NCBI GenBank assembly: GCA_035079385.1
Contig: JAVHKY010000026.1
Span: 2,382,501-2,446,500 of the forward strand
Direction of reading: 5' to 3'
DNA length: 64,000 bases
Source of the DNA: Aspidiotus rigidus
Lineage: Eukaryota > Arthropoda > Insecta > Hemiptera > Diaspididae
Positions 46,558 through 58,154 of the stretch are shown here, one piece after another. The notes beneath the pieces were generated by a model. It made no database searches. It was not told where the DNA came from and saw nothing but the letters and a program-made list of their open reading frames with translations. A program made the position numbers and the translations under genes. Every line of letters starts with the position of its first letter. The stretch's first letter is position 1.

Positions 46558-49234
46558 CATTGTATGTATGTATTGATGATGTACGGGCGATCTTCTTCAG
46601 TGACTTCTATGCATTCAGTATAATATTATAATCCTATTTGACCTTTCTAGAGGCGTCTTCCCATCCTCACGTAGAACACCGTGCAGAAAAGCGATTGTTG
46701 GACTAAATTATAAGAAATTCACTGCATAAGTTATCACTCAATGAGAGGAGATTCACAAATAACTCGTGAAGTCTTCGCGTCTACAAATTTCATTAAATCG
46801 ATTATACATTCGAAAATCACTTTCCTTTATCTATTTTTCATAAAATCTATTAGTAAAACTGCTGCTCTTCTTTTTCTTTCTCGTTTTTCTTTTTCGTATA
46901 AACATATGACCTGTCATCTGCTCAGTGTAAATCGGAATGAACGAAAATTACTTTCATTTCCTGTACACAGCCACACGATGATGGGAAAAAAGTTTTTCTC
47001 TTTTTGTCTCTTTACACGTGGCTATTTATTCATGAATGGACACGAAGAGGTGATATTTGAAAGCAACATGAATGAATCTATATCATAGACTGATAAAATA
47101 CCTAACATATGAATTTTGAAGTTCACCAGAAATTTTATACCATCTCCCGCGTTGAGAAGACTTATACTTTTTTTAATTAGGACAACGAATAGATGACGTG
47201 ATTTAATTGTCACGTATATACTCAGGATAAAATAATGATCTATGAAACAACAAAAAAATAAACAAATACGAGTGGTCAATTAACACGGTAGGGGATAAAT
47301 TTCAAGAAAATTAATTTAACAATAATTCATTTGAATTTTTTTTCGCCTTTCGTTTTCTTCTTTCACTCAACTTCCAACTATACTCGAAAAATATTCTTCT
47401 CGTGTACACTGAAATTTAAACCTGTAATAAATAACATTTCTGGTTTTCTATATTTACAATGACGATAAAATTAATGGTAATTGTAATTGTGTTGAATTAT
47501 GGTGATAAAATTTATGACGTACTCAAATTTCGATGTGAAGGAGGTACAAACATAATTATTGTTGCATATCATACGCAGCGTGATTTTACAGCAGTATGTA
47601 AAAGTTTAAACGCACAATCCCAAATCTTCTACACAAAATCAACAATCCTGTACTCGTAACTTTCTATTTTGTACGTTTTTTAAACGACGAACGGTCATTT
47701 ACCAAGGCTATAATTTAGACTAAAATCTATAATCACGGTATTTTCACTCGAATCTGTCAAATGTCGGTTAGCCTGTATATACAAATAACTTCACGACGAT
47801 AAAATCTTCCGTACTTTAGAAAAATCTCAATTTTTTATTTCGCGTAGTTTTGTTGTTCATTTTCCTTTCTTCTTTCCTAATAATATCGATGAGTTTCGCG
47901 GCTGCACAGAAAGTAACGTTCACTCATTTCCTCTGTTAGAAACCGCGACCAAATCGAGACGGTAAAACGAAAGATTTAGATAACAATCAAGATAATATAT
48001 TCAGGAGGAATACTGTATTTTGTGGAAAGAGAAGAATAATAAAATATAGAAAAGAACGAAAAAAAAAACACGTCGCGCGAGGTTGACATTGTGGTGGTCG
48101 TATTCTTTTCGGAAATAAACAAAGAAACAAACACAGGGGCGCAATGCTGGCATATTTTAGTTCAACTACTGGTGGCATCGGATGTTTTTTTTTTTTTTTT
48201 ACTTTTGTGAAAAAACAAATTGTTGAGTTAGCATCGTTCTACATTTTAACAAAAAAAGGAAACGAGTCAGGTGTGTTCCTTTCACTGGCCTTATTTTAAC
48301 CTCGAAATTTGCTTCAAGTTTCGCTAATTTTAAATCAATGTACCCCGATGTATGGTACGACTCTATCTTGAATCATCGATCATGTCGATTTACTGTTACT
48401 TCTGCTCCCTCTCCAGCTTCATAGACTCGTAGGTTGGTTTGGTAATCGCCAACAGAATACGTAATCCAAATTATAATGATGAGGCCCATCGAAAACCACA
48501 ATTCGCGGAGAAATTTTACGAGCTAAGATAAGCAGAGGAAAGATGGAGAATTGAGGTGAGAGGCTTGGAATACTAAATTGTCATGATGATTTGTTATCAT
48601 TGGAGAAAAGCAGAAGCTACAGTTAAGAAGACCGTGATGAGTTGAAATTTCGTCGCTTTTTCTGGCCTTACAGTTTGTATATGGAAATACCGTAGTTGTG
48701 AACAAAAAATAGCTGATAATAGCTATGACAAAGAAGGAGACACTTCACAATCCTCCTAGATAGATATGTCTGAAGGCTCTAGATAATTCTAAATTTTGTA
48801 TTACGAGATTGCAAGCTGATGACGTTTCGAGTAACCTTGACCTACTTTAGGGAATGTAAAAATTATAAAATTCCAAGCTTTAATGCGTTTCAAATATGTG
48901 TGCACAAAGTTGATAACAGCGTATAACGGTCTAGAAATAAAGAGGAATTCAATTCATGGCCTCTACGGGTTCTCTCTCTCCCCTTCCACCTCTGCCCCAA
49001 CAATGCCAATATCAATTCTGTGCACCTTATTTGAATCATATATCGATAGGAGGAGAAATTAAAATATTTTCTACCTTCGAGCTCTGAATATGAGGTAGGC
49101 ACTAGGTTATACGAGTCCATACCAGAATATTTACGTTTATGCTATAGGGTGAGAAAGTGGGAAGCGCTCCTTTTCAAACGCCTCATCAGTGATAGGAAAC
49201 AAACTAGTCGAGGATGAAAAAATTGGATGCCATT
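46558..49234. other. Unannotated AT-rich DNA
   Basis: A + frame at 46741-47088 (115 codons, Phe/Ser-rich) and others are unrecognised. T runs sit at 48186 and 47337. No repeat boundary, RNA or gene is supported. Confidence 0.35.
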
Positions 49235-49480
49235 GCAAGACTGCAATGGCAGCGGGGAACCTGCTGTCCCGAGTCCCCTAGAACCTGAAGTGTTTCCAAG
49301 TCCTGAAAATCATGAAGTGAAAACTTGAACGCGATGTAATTTCAAGGAAGCCGTCGTCTTTCCAAGTCCCCCTCCTATCATATATAGCTCGAGAGTCGAA
49401 ATTTTTCTAAGTTTTTTGCTGGACGGCGCACGGCAAATTTCTCGAAAAGCCCCCCATAAAACAGGTTCCCTGTTGAAATC
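49235..49480. repeat. AACAGG foldback family copy
   Basis: Begins GCAGCGGGGAACCTGC and ends CATAAAACAGGTTCCCTGTT. Inside is the inverse of the 19880-19970 block, then CCCCTCCTATCATATATAGCT and GACGGCGCACGGCAAATTT as at 12870. Confidence 0.55.
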
Positions 49481-49885
49481 TCTTCAATGATTCACCCTCT
49501 CCTAGGCAACCGCTAAACTGCAGTATCCCCCCCCCCTTACACACACATACACAACAGGAACAATTTTGAACTTATTCGCTGTTGTAGTCTCTTATTCTTC
49601 TTTCTTCGTGTCCTAGACTTCATCTTTATCTTTTTCCTGCAGTCTCCAATCGCTTGTGTTGCATAATGATGTAGTCGTCCTTGTGGAGTGCATATGTAGA
49701 AAAATCTTTTCAATGATTCACCTTCTCCTTGGTAACCCCTAAAAAGCCGTGCAACCCCCCCCCCACCACACACACACATACACGACAGAAACAATTTTGA
49801 ACTTAGTCGCTGTTGGATGGATTCTCTTATTCTTCTTTCTTCGTGTCCTACGCTTCATCTTTATCTTTTTCCTGCAGAGTCTCGT
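49481..49885 (+). repeat. ~225 bp tandem duplication
   Basis: TTCAATGATTCACC(C/T)TCTCC, a C10-11 run, ACACACATACAC, CAATTTTGAACTTA and TCTTTCTTCGTGTCCTA recur in the same order at 49483-49640 and 49708-49880 with about 90% identity by eye. Confidence 0.7.
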
Positions 49886-49887
49886 TT

Positions 49888-50425
49888 TTATGTGGATGAT
49901 ATACAGGTGTTGAAAGGGGTCAGCATAGCCTGGCTCTGCATTTCAGTGTTTATCTTCTTCTGCATAACCGTAGAGCTGCAAATACTGACACCAGGTTCCA
50001 CATACTTCTTGGGAATCTGACATGATGGTTTCGAGGCTATTCGGAACAAGCACTCCATCGACCCCAGGAGAGACTGATTAAGCTTGCCTCGCTCATGCCT
50101 CCACGCCTCGAACTCAGTGCTGTGGTCCATCGTTCCACTTCTGATGCAATGCAAACACGTTGCGCCTATTCAAGTTTCCTCAACCTCGCATGAGGAAATT
50201 TGTAAGAGCAGCCATGGCTGCTTCACATCTGCGTCAGGTGGAAGTTCAACTGACCATGGTCTAGTTTCATCCACTAGCACACAAGTCGTCCGTACTACCA
50301 GCTCACTCTGGGCAATTCTTTCTTTTCATTTCCTAAGCAAGAAGCGCCTGGTCTCCACTTTACTCGTGAAGCCTCTTGGTCGATCGTTGTCCTTTTCTTT
50401 GCTTTGAGCACCGCCGCTCTCTCCT
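49888..50425 (-). pseudogene. R1-type LINE 3' fragment, second copy
   Basis: The minus strand matches 18380-18830 of the first R1 remnant at DNA level: AAGTGGAGACCAGGCGCTT, CAGAGTGAGCTGG, CTAGACCATGGTCA, ATGGACCACAGCAC and AGGCAAGCTTA. The zinc-knuckle start CLHC is present, and the frame then runs into MDHSTEFEAWRHE rather than the expected DGPQHTLFEC, the same slip as in copy 1. Only the C-terminal end of ORF2 and the 3' UTR remain. Confidence 0.65.
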
Positions 50426-50439
50426 TAACAAGGAGCTAG

Positions 50440-51130
50440 ATTAGTGTTGCGCGTGCTAATACGTAGAGAGCTGCCGTCGAGACAGTGTAGTAAGCTCAAA
50501 TCAACGTATGTCAACTCGACTTCAAAATGAGTTCCTATTTCGACCAAAAGCCAACAAAATCGATGTTCATCTTGAGTAGATGCAAATCGAGTCGACTCAA
50601 TATTCACCTCTCTCTTTTTCACCATCAACTCATCGAAGACTCCCGGTATCATAGATCGATGTCGACTGAAAATCGACGTTTGTTTCCTCGTCAAAATTCC
50701 GTAGATCTGAAGTGCAAGTGCGCAATTTGATAGGGGTTCAGAATAGAGGTCAAAAATGAGTTGACACCAATTGGTGTTAGATTTCAATGTCGACTGAAAA
50801 TTGACGCCAAAATTGCGTCGGTTCGACCGTTGATGCACAGTTCGAGCACAGTTACGATTCTCATTGGTCCTCGTTTTATAATTATGACTACGGTCGTATT
50901 CTGTCTACGAGTAGCGAAGTCACCAAAGCATACGGAACTCTTCAAGAGAGTGACCTTACTTCAGATCAACGTCAATTTGAAATCGATTGCGATATTTTCG
51001 CAGAATACTAAAAATCGACTGTTAATCGACGCACCAGAGCAGACGATTTTAGGTCGATAAGAAAATTTGGAGAAGGTTGACAATCAACTCTCAATCGATG
51101 TCGATTAGAAGTCTGAAATTTCGACATCCC
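50440..51130 (-). repeat. GTCGAT-rich dispersed repeat, inverted
   Basis: TCGA-rich DNA with the core in inverse orientation: TCTGTCTACGAGTAGCGAAG and TCACCA at 50900-50925. The core and the CCTCGTTTTATAATTATGAC beside it match 62585-62660. Confidence 0.6.
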
Positions 51131-51216
51131 TTTTTTTGGACGTATATCCTTAGCCTGTACTAGACCTAGCATAGGGTAGACCAAGCTTTACTGCTATAGC
51201 CTCCATTACTCTAGAC

Positions 51217-51774
51217 CGGTGTTTCTCAATCGGTGTGCCACAACATTTTGATCACAAATATAAATCAACATGAACTAAGAAACAAATTGCCAACCAAAAA
51301 GTGACCATAAGCACTATTTGACCGGTGTGTTCGAATTTTTGAATGATGTCAGTTCCAGTTATGATTACTCAAACTTGCACTCAATGTCATAAAAATTAAG
51401 AACTTTCTGCTACTTGACCGAAAATTAATACAGATTGTATTTTGTGTTTCCTCATAAATTTTGAAATTAGAAGAGCCCAGAGAGTTTCCAGTAAATGGAA
51501 GAAATATCCAGACACTTTTGCGTGTATTGGTGGCAAAATTGTCTTGCGTCCCGGCAGAAGATCAAAGTTCTCGTTTCCTGGAACCGCAGTATAGAGAAAG
51601 AGGGGCGAGGTTTCATATAGCCATTTTGTAGGCCACAAATTCTGAAATTAGGAAGAGGAATGTCAAAACGCACAAAAATTGTCGGTACAATTTGAAGTTC
51701 TGGAAATGCTGTGCCGCAGTAATATCGTCTCTTGGAGAAATGTGCCGCGATTAAAGAAAGGTTGAGGAACACTG
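51217..51774. mobile_element. Non-autonomous hAT element with 8 bp target duplication
   Basis: Left end CGGTGTTTCTCAATCGGTGT, right end the inverse of CAGTGTTCCTCAACCTTTCT: short imperfect TIRs of the CAGTGTTTCTCAACC type. The element is flanked on both sides by the identical octamer CTCTAGAC (51209-51216 and 51775-51782). An 8 bp duplication and these ends are diagnostic of hAT. At 558 bp, the minus frames inside (longest 101 codons) do not resemble a hAT transposase. Confidence 0.82.
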
Positions 51775-51782
51775 CTCTAGAC

Positions 51783-52340
51783 TAAGGAGCTCAAGAGCAG
51801 GTAAAATAGACATCCATCTTCTTTTCTAATGAACCAAATGTTAGCTAGAGGGGTGTAAGGTCCAGTTAAAAAACAAGGTTCTCTCGAGCTCCTTATGTAG
51901 ACCTGATATACAGTTTCAATTTTAAGAATGTTTTTAGGTTGCGGAATATTTTACAAAATAAGTCTAAAGAATTGCAAATTTCCCTCAAGAATTATTAGGC
52001 TGTACTATAGGCTCAACATACAGTGTACTAAGCCTTCACATTTATACTAAGAAATTTTATTCGAGGCTTTGTATGTCCTGAGTGACCTTGACCTAAATTA
52101 CGATAGTTACCTTGAAGAAGGAGACATTCAAGAATCAAATTAATCTTTTCTTAAGGCTCTTGCCTCGGCAATACAAGAGCCCTTATGCATACACGAAAAA
52201 AATAAAATAAAGTTTCCTACCGAAAGGTACGTTGTGACGACACGGGGTTTTATTTATAAACCGTTTATTAGAAAAAAAAAAGAAACAAACAAATAAAAAG
52301 AAAAAAATTTGTAACTTGGTCATATTGTAGTATTATTAAA
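51783..52340. other. Unannotated DNA
   Basis: GTGACCTTGACC block near 52082 shared with 25750 and 48835. A-rich run at 52270-52310 beside the next repeat. No gene. Confidence 0.35.
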
Positions 52341-54244
52341 TTTTCTGGCATAGCCAAATAAATGAAAATCATGTTCCATGTCTTTTATATTTTATCAGTC
52401 ATCATGAAATATTTCAGTATAGGCTTCTACTAGGTCAAGTGTTCCTGAGATATTATTCGTTTACCCCTTTACCTATCTTGGCGTCGTATAAGTCTTGTAT
52501 GAGAAATATTTTGAGGTAATTGTGGATGTTCTATATTTTGAGGTATCAACTTTCGGTGGGGCGAACGAGCGATCTCGCTGTTGTATTGGAATGGTATGAG
52601 AAAATTCAAGTCTTTTTTGAGGAATATGAGGTAACGCGAACTCGCTCCGCTCGTTCGCGCCCTGTCTCGCTGTTGTATTGGAATGGTATGAGACAATTCA
52701 AGTCTAGGGGACTTGGAAAAATTTCGACTATTCAGCCTTTATTTATTTAATTATTCAATTATTTAATTATTCAATTATTTTATTGTTTAATTATTTAATA
52801 TTATTTATTTATTTATTTATCTATTTATTTATTTATTTATTTATTTACTCATTTATTTATTTATTATTAATTCTTCTACTAGGTCGAGTGTTCGTGAGAT
52901 ATTATTCGTTTACTCCCTTTACCTATCTTGGCGTCGTATAAGTCTTGTATGAGAAATATTTTGAGGTAATTGTGGGTGTTCTATATTTTGAGGTATCAAC
53001 GTTCGGTGGGGCGAACGAGCGATCTCGCTGTTGTATTGGAATGGTATGAGAAAATTCAAGTCTTTTTTGAGAAATATGAGGTAACGCGAACTCGCTCCGC
53101 TCGTTCGCCCCCTGTCTCGCTGTTGTATTGGAATGGTATGAGACAATTCAAGTCTAGGGGACGTGGAAAAATTTCGACTATTCAGCCTTTATTTATTTAA
53201 TTATTTAATTATTCAATTATTTAATTATTTAATTATTCAATTATTTTATTGTTTAATTATTTAATATGATTTATTTATTCATTTATCTATTTATTTATTT
53301 ATTTATTTATTTATTCATTTATTTATTTATTTATTCATTTATTTATTTATTATTAATTCTTCTACTAGGTCAAGTGTTCGTGAGATATTATTCGTTTACT
53401 CCCTTTACCTATCTTGGCGTCGTATAAGTCTTGTATGAAAAATATTTTGAGGTAATTGTGGGTGTTCTATATTTTGAGGTATCAACGTTCGTGGGGCGAA
53501 CGAGCGATCTCGCTGTTGTATTGGAATGGTATGAGAAAATTCAAGTCTTCTACATATGAGAAATATGAGGTAGCGCGAACTCGCTCCGCTCGTTCGCCCC
53601 CTGTCTCGCTGTTGTATTGGAATGGTATGAGACAATTCAAGTCTAGGGGACTTGGAAAAATTTCGACTATCCAGCCATATATGATAGGAAGAGGGACTTA
53701 GAAAATTTTCTAATATCAATTATATTAATTATTTAATTATTTATTTATTTAATTATTTAATTAAATAATTATTTAATTATTTAATTATTTAATTTATTAT
53801 TAATTAATTAATTAATTATTTATTTATTTAATTATTTATTTATTTAATTATTTAATTATTTATTTATTTAATTATATTAATTATTTAAATATTTATTTAT
53901 TTAATTAATTAATTATTTAATTATTTAATTTTTAATTAATTAATCAATTAATTATTTATTATTATTACGCGGGTATACTCGCGAATTTCTGAATCACCCA
54001 CGGAGTAGAGATTTTCTAATTATTAATTATATCAATTATTTATTTATTTAATTATTTATTTATTTATTTATTATTAATTATTATTATTACGCGGGGTGTA
54101 CTCGCGAATTTCTGAATCACCCACGGGGTAGAGATTTTCTAATTATTAATTATAATAATTATTTAATTATTTATTTATTTAGTTATTGAATTATTTATTT
54201 ATTTATTTATTTAATTATTTATTTATTTCATTATTTAATTATTT

Positions 54245-54277
<33 letters not shown>

Positions 54278-54424
54278 TTATTAATTATTATTATTACGCG
54301 GGGTGTACTCGCGAATTTCTGAATCACCCACGGGGTAGAGATTTCTCTTGACGGCGGGGGGAGGGGGGTGTACTCGCGAGTTTCAAAATCGGGGTCTGGC
54401 GAGAGAAAAGACATGGAACATGTC
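52341..54424 (+). repeat. CATG-ended repeat, copy C (expanded)
   Basis: Same ends as copy B. The central unit (TACTAGGTC(A/G)AGTGTTC, TACCTATCTTGGCGTCGTAT, GGGGCGAACGAGCGATCTCG, TTGTATTGGAATGGTATGA) is repeated three times at spacings of about 450 and 490 bp, followed by TTTA/AATT microsatellite and three units of GCGAATTTCTGAATCACCCA. It is twice the length of copies A and B because of unit gain. Small frames here repeat per unit and are not genes. Confidence 0.68.
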
Positions 54425-54439
54425 AAAAAAAAAAAGAAA

Positions 54440-55836
54440 AAAATACATGAAGAAAATACGGTTTATGAATAGGGCTTCGATCGAAGAGTCATTTCGCCCG
54501 ATGATGTAACATAATTGTGAGGTAGAAGACAGGGAGAAGCAAGTGTATTAGATAGTGAGGGTAGGAGAGAGAGAGAATTTAAGAATGAGTAAAGAGCAGG
54601 AAAGACAGAGAGGTTGGTGATATGGAGGCAATTGAGTGCAGCGAAAGGGCGTTGAATATTAGAGTTGATAAGTGAAGAGTGGAGTGTTTTTTGTTGAGTG
54701 GTAAGATATGGACAAGGAAAAAGAATATGGTTTAAGTCGGCAGCTATCTTGTCTGGCGGATGAAAAGGACAATCAGGAGATATGTTTGGTAGAAATTTTG
54801 CTAAATAGTACGGGAGCCTGTTGTGATTGAATCGAAGTCTGCAAATCGAGACAGTGAATTTTCGGTTGACTTAGTTTGACAATATGTACCAGGGATGAGT
54901 GGGAATTGAGTTTTCTAGATGGAAGTATTGGGATGAGAGGGAAATGTTTTCCAAGTAGTGTTTTTGCCATTTTTCTTCGTTTTCTTCTCGGGTTTTGCCT
55001 AAGAGGAAATTTGCACTAATGAATGAGTATTTAGCGGCAGACTGCGAGGAGCAAGCCGCTTTAGCTGCCGAATCGACTCATTCATTGCCCTCAATTCCCT
55101 TGTGGCTGGGGATCCACATAAAAGAAGTGCTGATGTTCTTAGAGTGAAGTAGATGTTGGAGGAGGAAGCGAGTGTTAATGATAGTGGGGCTGATATTGTG
55201 ACTGTAGGGTGATTCTATGATTGCATGAAGGGCCGAGAGAAAATCTGAAGCGATAAGGATTTGGTATGCGGAGAAGAAGGATTAGATTGAGATACGAAGT
55301 TGTTAAGAGCCATGAAAATAGCAGCAACTTCGCAGTCATAGGACGAGGATCCGGGGCAAATTTGGAAGTTCCTTACAACTCCCGAAAAGGAGTCATAGAA
55401 GGCCGCACCGCAACCGGAAGTCGTCTTTGAGGCATCGGTGTATATGATACGGTGATCACGGAATTAAGTTTCAATTAGTTCGGCATATTGTAGCGGTATG
55501 GCAACCTTGTGTTAACGTGTCAAAATTTCTAACGGCCAACGATGAAAAATTTCGAAATTGGTAAGGATAGCCATCTATCGATGGGAGCGAGTGTAGGAGT
55601 TTGGAATATTTTTTTATAATGCGAGATAACAAAGGTTTTTTGGAGGGGATGAAGCGCCAATTACGAGAAATATTCGAAAAGAAGAGAATGAGCTTTCTAT
55701 TTGTCCAGGAGGCCAAGCGAGTACAATATTTTTGTGTAAGATACATTCTACGGAGTTGTAAGGGAGGAATTTTTGCTTCAGCTTCCACAGCAACAATTGG
55801 TGTCGTTTTTATATATACGAGTATTATCTGTGTCAC
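54440..55836 (-). pseudogene. LINE ORF2 C-terminal part with RNase H, second type
   Basis: Upstream block (55836-55471) has EAEAKIPPLQLRRMYLTQKY, the RT-RNase H linker. RNase H follows: IYTDASKTTSGCGAAF (first Asp), SSYDCEVAAIFMAL (Glu) and FMWIPSHKGIEGNE (late His), in order, with frameshifts. Then RLRFNHNRLPYYLAKFLPNI, CPFHPPD and HILFPCPYL, the terminal Cys/His region, and an A-rich 3' end near 54440. The polymerase region is missing. The motifs are clear, so the clade is an I/R1/Jockey-like LINE with RNase H, a different family from 37.9-39.5 kb. Confidence 0.72.
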
Positions 55837-56029
55837 CTAGGGTTTTATTTTTGCATAGCATTTTTCAAATTTCTGTTCAACCTTGACGAATTTTATTTTT
55901 GCCCATGGTATTTTCTGAATTCGTATACTGTCTTTGAAAAAGTTTCTTCTTTTCAATACCTTATTGTTTTTCTTTCTAGTATGCTCATGAGTCATGATAA
56001 ATGAATTAACAGATAGGGAAATGGGGGGG

Positions 56030-56400
56030 GGGGAGAGAGTGAGAAACGAATGGGACCCGTATATTGAGGTGCCTGACAACTCAGTCTCGTTTAAAGCCAA
56101 AACTGAGCCAAATTTGAATCTGTTCTTCTCTCCTCGGGCCGTAAGTTGTTTAATCATGTTCTTTATTGGCGCAGGTACGTAGAAAACGTTTTTGGTATGT
56201 GGACTGGTCGTCCAGGCGTTCCTAAGTGAGTTTCTCAAGCATACCTCAAGGTGTAATACTATTTCATAAAATTTACATTGGAAGTTGGTGGTCCTTCGAT
56301 AAACTGCTTGGATTTAACGACCTCAGAAAGAGTGTTTTTCATGAGTTTGGGATCTAGATAGGAAAGGTACTTCGACCGTGTTGTCGTCCACTTTTTTAAT
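56030..56400 (+). pseudogene. PLE reverse transcriptase fragment, plus strand
   Basis: Mixed frames read LNLFFSPRAV (usually FDLFSSGQV), YWRRYVENVFGMWTGRPGV, in which YVDD has become YVEN, then FIKFTLEVGGPSINCLDLT and YFDRVV. Stops interrupt between blocks. Only about 370 bp around motif C remain. Related to the 14/44/58 kb group but more diverged. Confidence 0.6.
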
Positions 56401-57999
56401 AGATTTTATTTTCAAAAATGTACGAGCGCATTCACTTTCATTTTCTAATTAAGAGTCGTAATAACATGGAGTTGACGAAATTTAGAAAGAAAATGAGAGT
56501 CTTCAAAAGTCTTCGAATCGTTTACGAATGTATCCAATACAGCAAATTCTGGATCTTCAACTCTAGGAAGGTAAAACGCAACCTACTCATGCAATAAATC
56601 AGCTCTCACGTGGGCACATAAACACGAAATATGAAGTAAAAACCACTCGAATTAGCTGTTCGGAAGAATTCAGTTTAGTAAACTTAATTCGCACGTCCAC
56701 TTTCTGGATGCGCTCACTCGGTTCGTTTGTCGCGCTCCTGTTGTTCGTCGTTCACAGTTTTTTTATAAACGCACGATAAATTGTTATTCTACTCTTGTTT
56801 TGCGTATTCCCACAAAAGATGGCTCTTTGAAAATAGTTACATAAATAAAATTGATATTATTTTATGCGTCCACTTGTAATCGCTGCTGGAGGTTTTATAA
56901 ACGTTGCGTTTGGAAGAACTGTCGAGAGCTGCTTGAAACGAGCAGCAACCGTTCACCCGAGCCCGGTACTGTTTGTACCGTATGAGGTAGAGTGGAGGAC
57001 GAGAGCGCGTGAGAAGTTGCTGATACTTATCTGTGCCGTCGATCTATCTTCGGGGTTCCTTCTCGTCTTCTTTGTACGTCGTCGTCACCGTCGAGGGAAA
57101 TTAAAAATGTCCCGCTGCGTCAATAACTTCCCGTATTGACTGCTTCATAATCGTATCAGTTACTTCTTACCACTTACGGAGTAAATCTATCGTTAAAATA
57201 TACACAATTAGTAAAATTTCGCATTATTTCCATTGTCGTACACGCATGTGTTAGTTTCATTATGTCTGGTCCTGTATGTGCGATATATATTTTTCCAGAG
57301 CAGTCAGAGTTGCTGAAAGGTGAATATCGTATAAGTTTTATCAATTTCCGTCTCAGTAAACTTTGTATTATAGTTTCCGAAAGAATGTTGTCGTTAATTA
57401 ATCGACTTGACAGAATAGTACGTCATTCGAGAGTAACTCGTCATTGATATTTATTACACGACGAGGACCAATCAGTTCGAACAGTTTCAGTAGCTCGCTT
57501 TTAACCTTATAGACTACAAATTCTTTGACATCGAGCCCTAGGTGTGATTAAGTAGGCCCATCTATTCGAAATCGTAAAATACGTGTAGAATCAAGCCCAA
57601 AATACAATTTTTGAATCATATTTTAGTAGACTAGTTGTAGGATGCATAAAGAATCCCCGTCTACTCAAAGATGATGATACGATTTTTTGAGCGGCTATCT
57701 TTGGCAGTTCAAAATAAGATCATGGTTCATCTGCTGAAGTCTCTAGTGCAATGAGACGACGATGTATGTGCTTGAAGTTGCGAGCCATTACAAACTTCGG
57801 AAGAAAAACAGTTTGTTCGAGTATTGTATCCGTATTTTCAGACATATCCGCATTCGGCACTCTTGATCTAGCTTCTATCCTAACTGTGAACTCTCACCCG
57901 AAAAACTCGTAGAGAGAAATACTAAGGTACAAATAATTTCGACAGGAACAATCCTGTCATGTAGAATCGATCCGTTTTTGAAGTTTACGGTCATTCATT
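56401..57999. other. Unannotated DNA with CpG-rich 91-codon ORF
   Basis: A + frame at 56864-57139 starts MRPLVIAAGGFINVAFGRTV, has a hydrophobic stretch (LLILICAVDLSSGFLLVFFV) followed by RRRHRRGK, and lies in CpG-rich DNA. It could be a membrane-anchored peptide or chance in a GC island. No domain or neighbour supports it. A GGTACTGTTTGTACC palindrome is at 56964-56978. Confidence 0.25.
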
Positions 58000-58059
58000 A
58001 TGACGGAGTATACTCAAAAGAGTAAAGAAACACAGATACACAAACCGCACTAAAATTTT

Positions 58060-58105
58060 ACTCGACTGAGCGCTTTCGGCTAAACAGCCATTCTCAAAGT
58101 ATAGA
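58060..58105 (-). ncRNA. Degenerate hammerhead-like motif of PLE copy 4
   Basis: Minus strand: TTGAGAA, stem II TGGCTgtttAGCC, GAAA intact, GCGC palindrome, TC, AGTCG. ACT before the core pairs with AGT after it. The stem II and stem I bases differ from the 14 and 44 kb copies while pairing is kept; core 1 has three departures from CUGAUGA. Confidence 0.42.
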
Positions 58106-58154
58106 AAGCGACTGAACCCAACACCGACAAGAACGAGTAACAACGAAGAGGAGG

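Noticed and set aside
49560..49880. Simple PLE or LTR ends from the direct repeat at 49.5-49.9 kb
   Set aside because: The units are adjacent, lack TG..CA ends and enclose no retroelement ORF, so they are a plain tandem duplication.
51467..51772. 101-codon minus ORF in the hAT element as a transposase fragment
   Set aside because: No hAT dimerisation motif or catalytic residue is recognisable, and it overlaps the terminal repeat.
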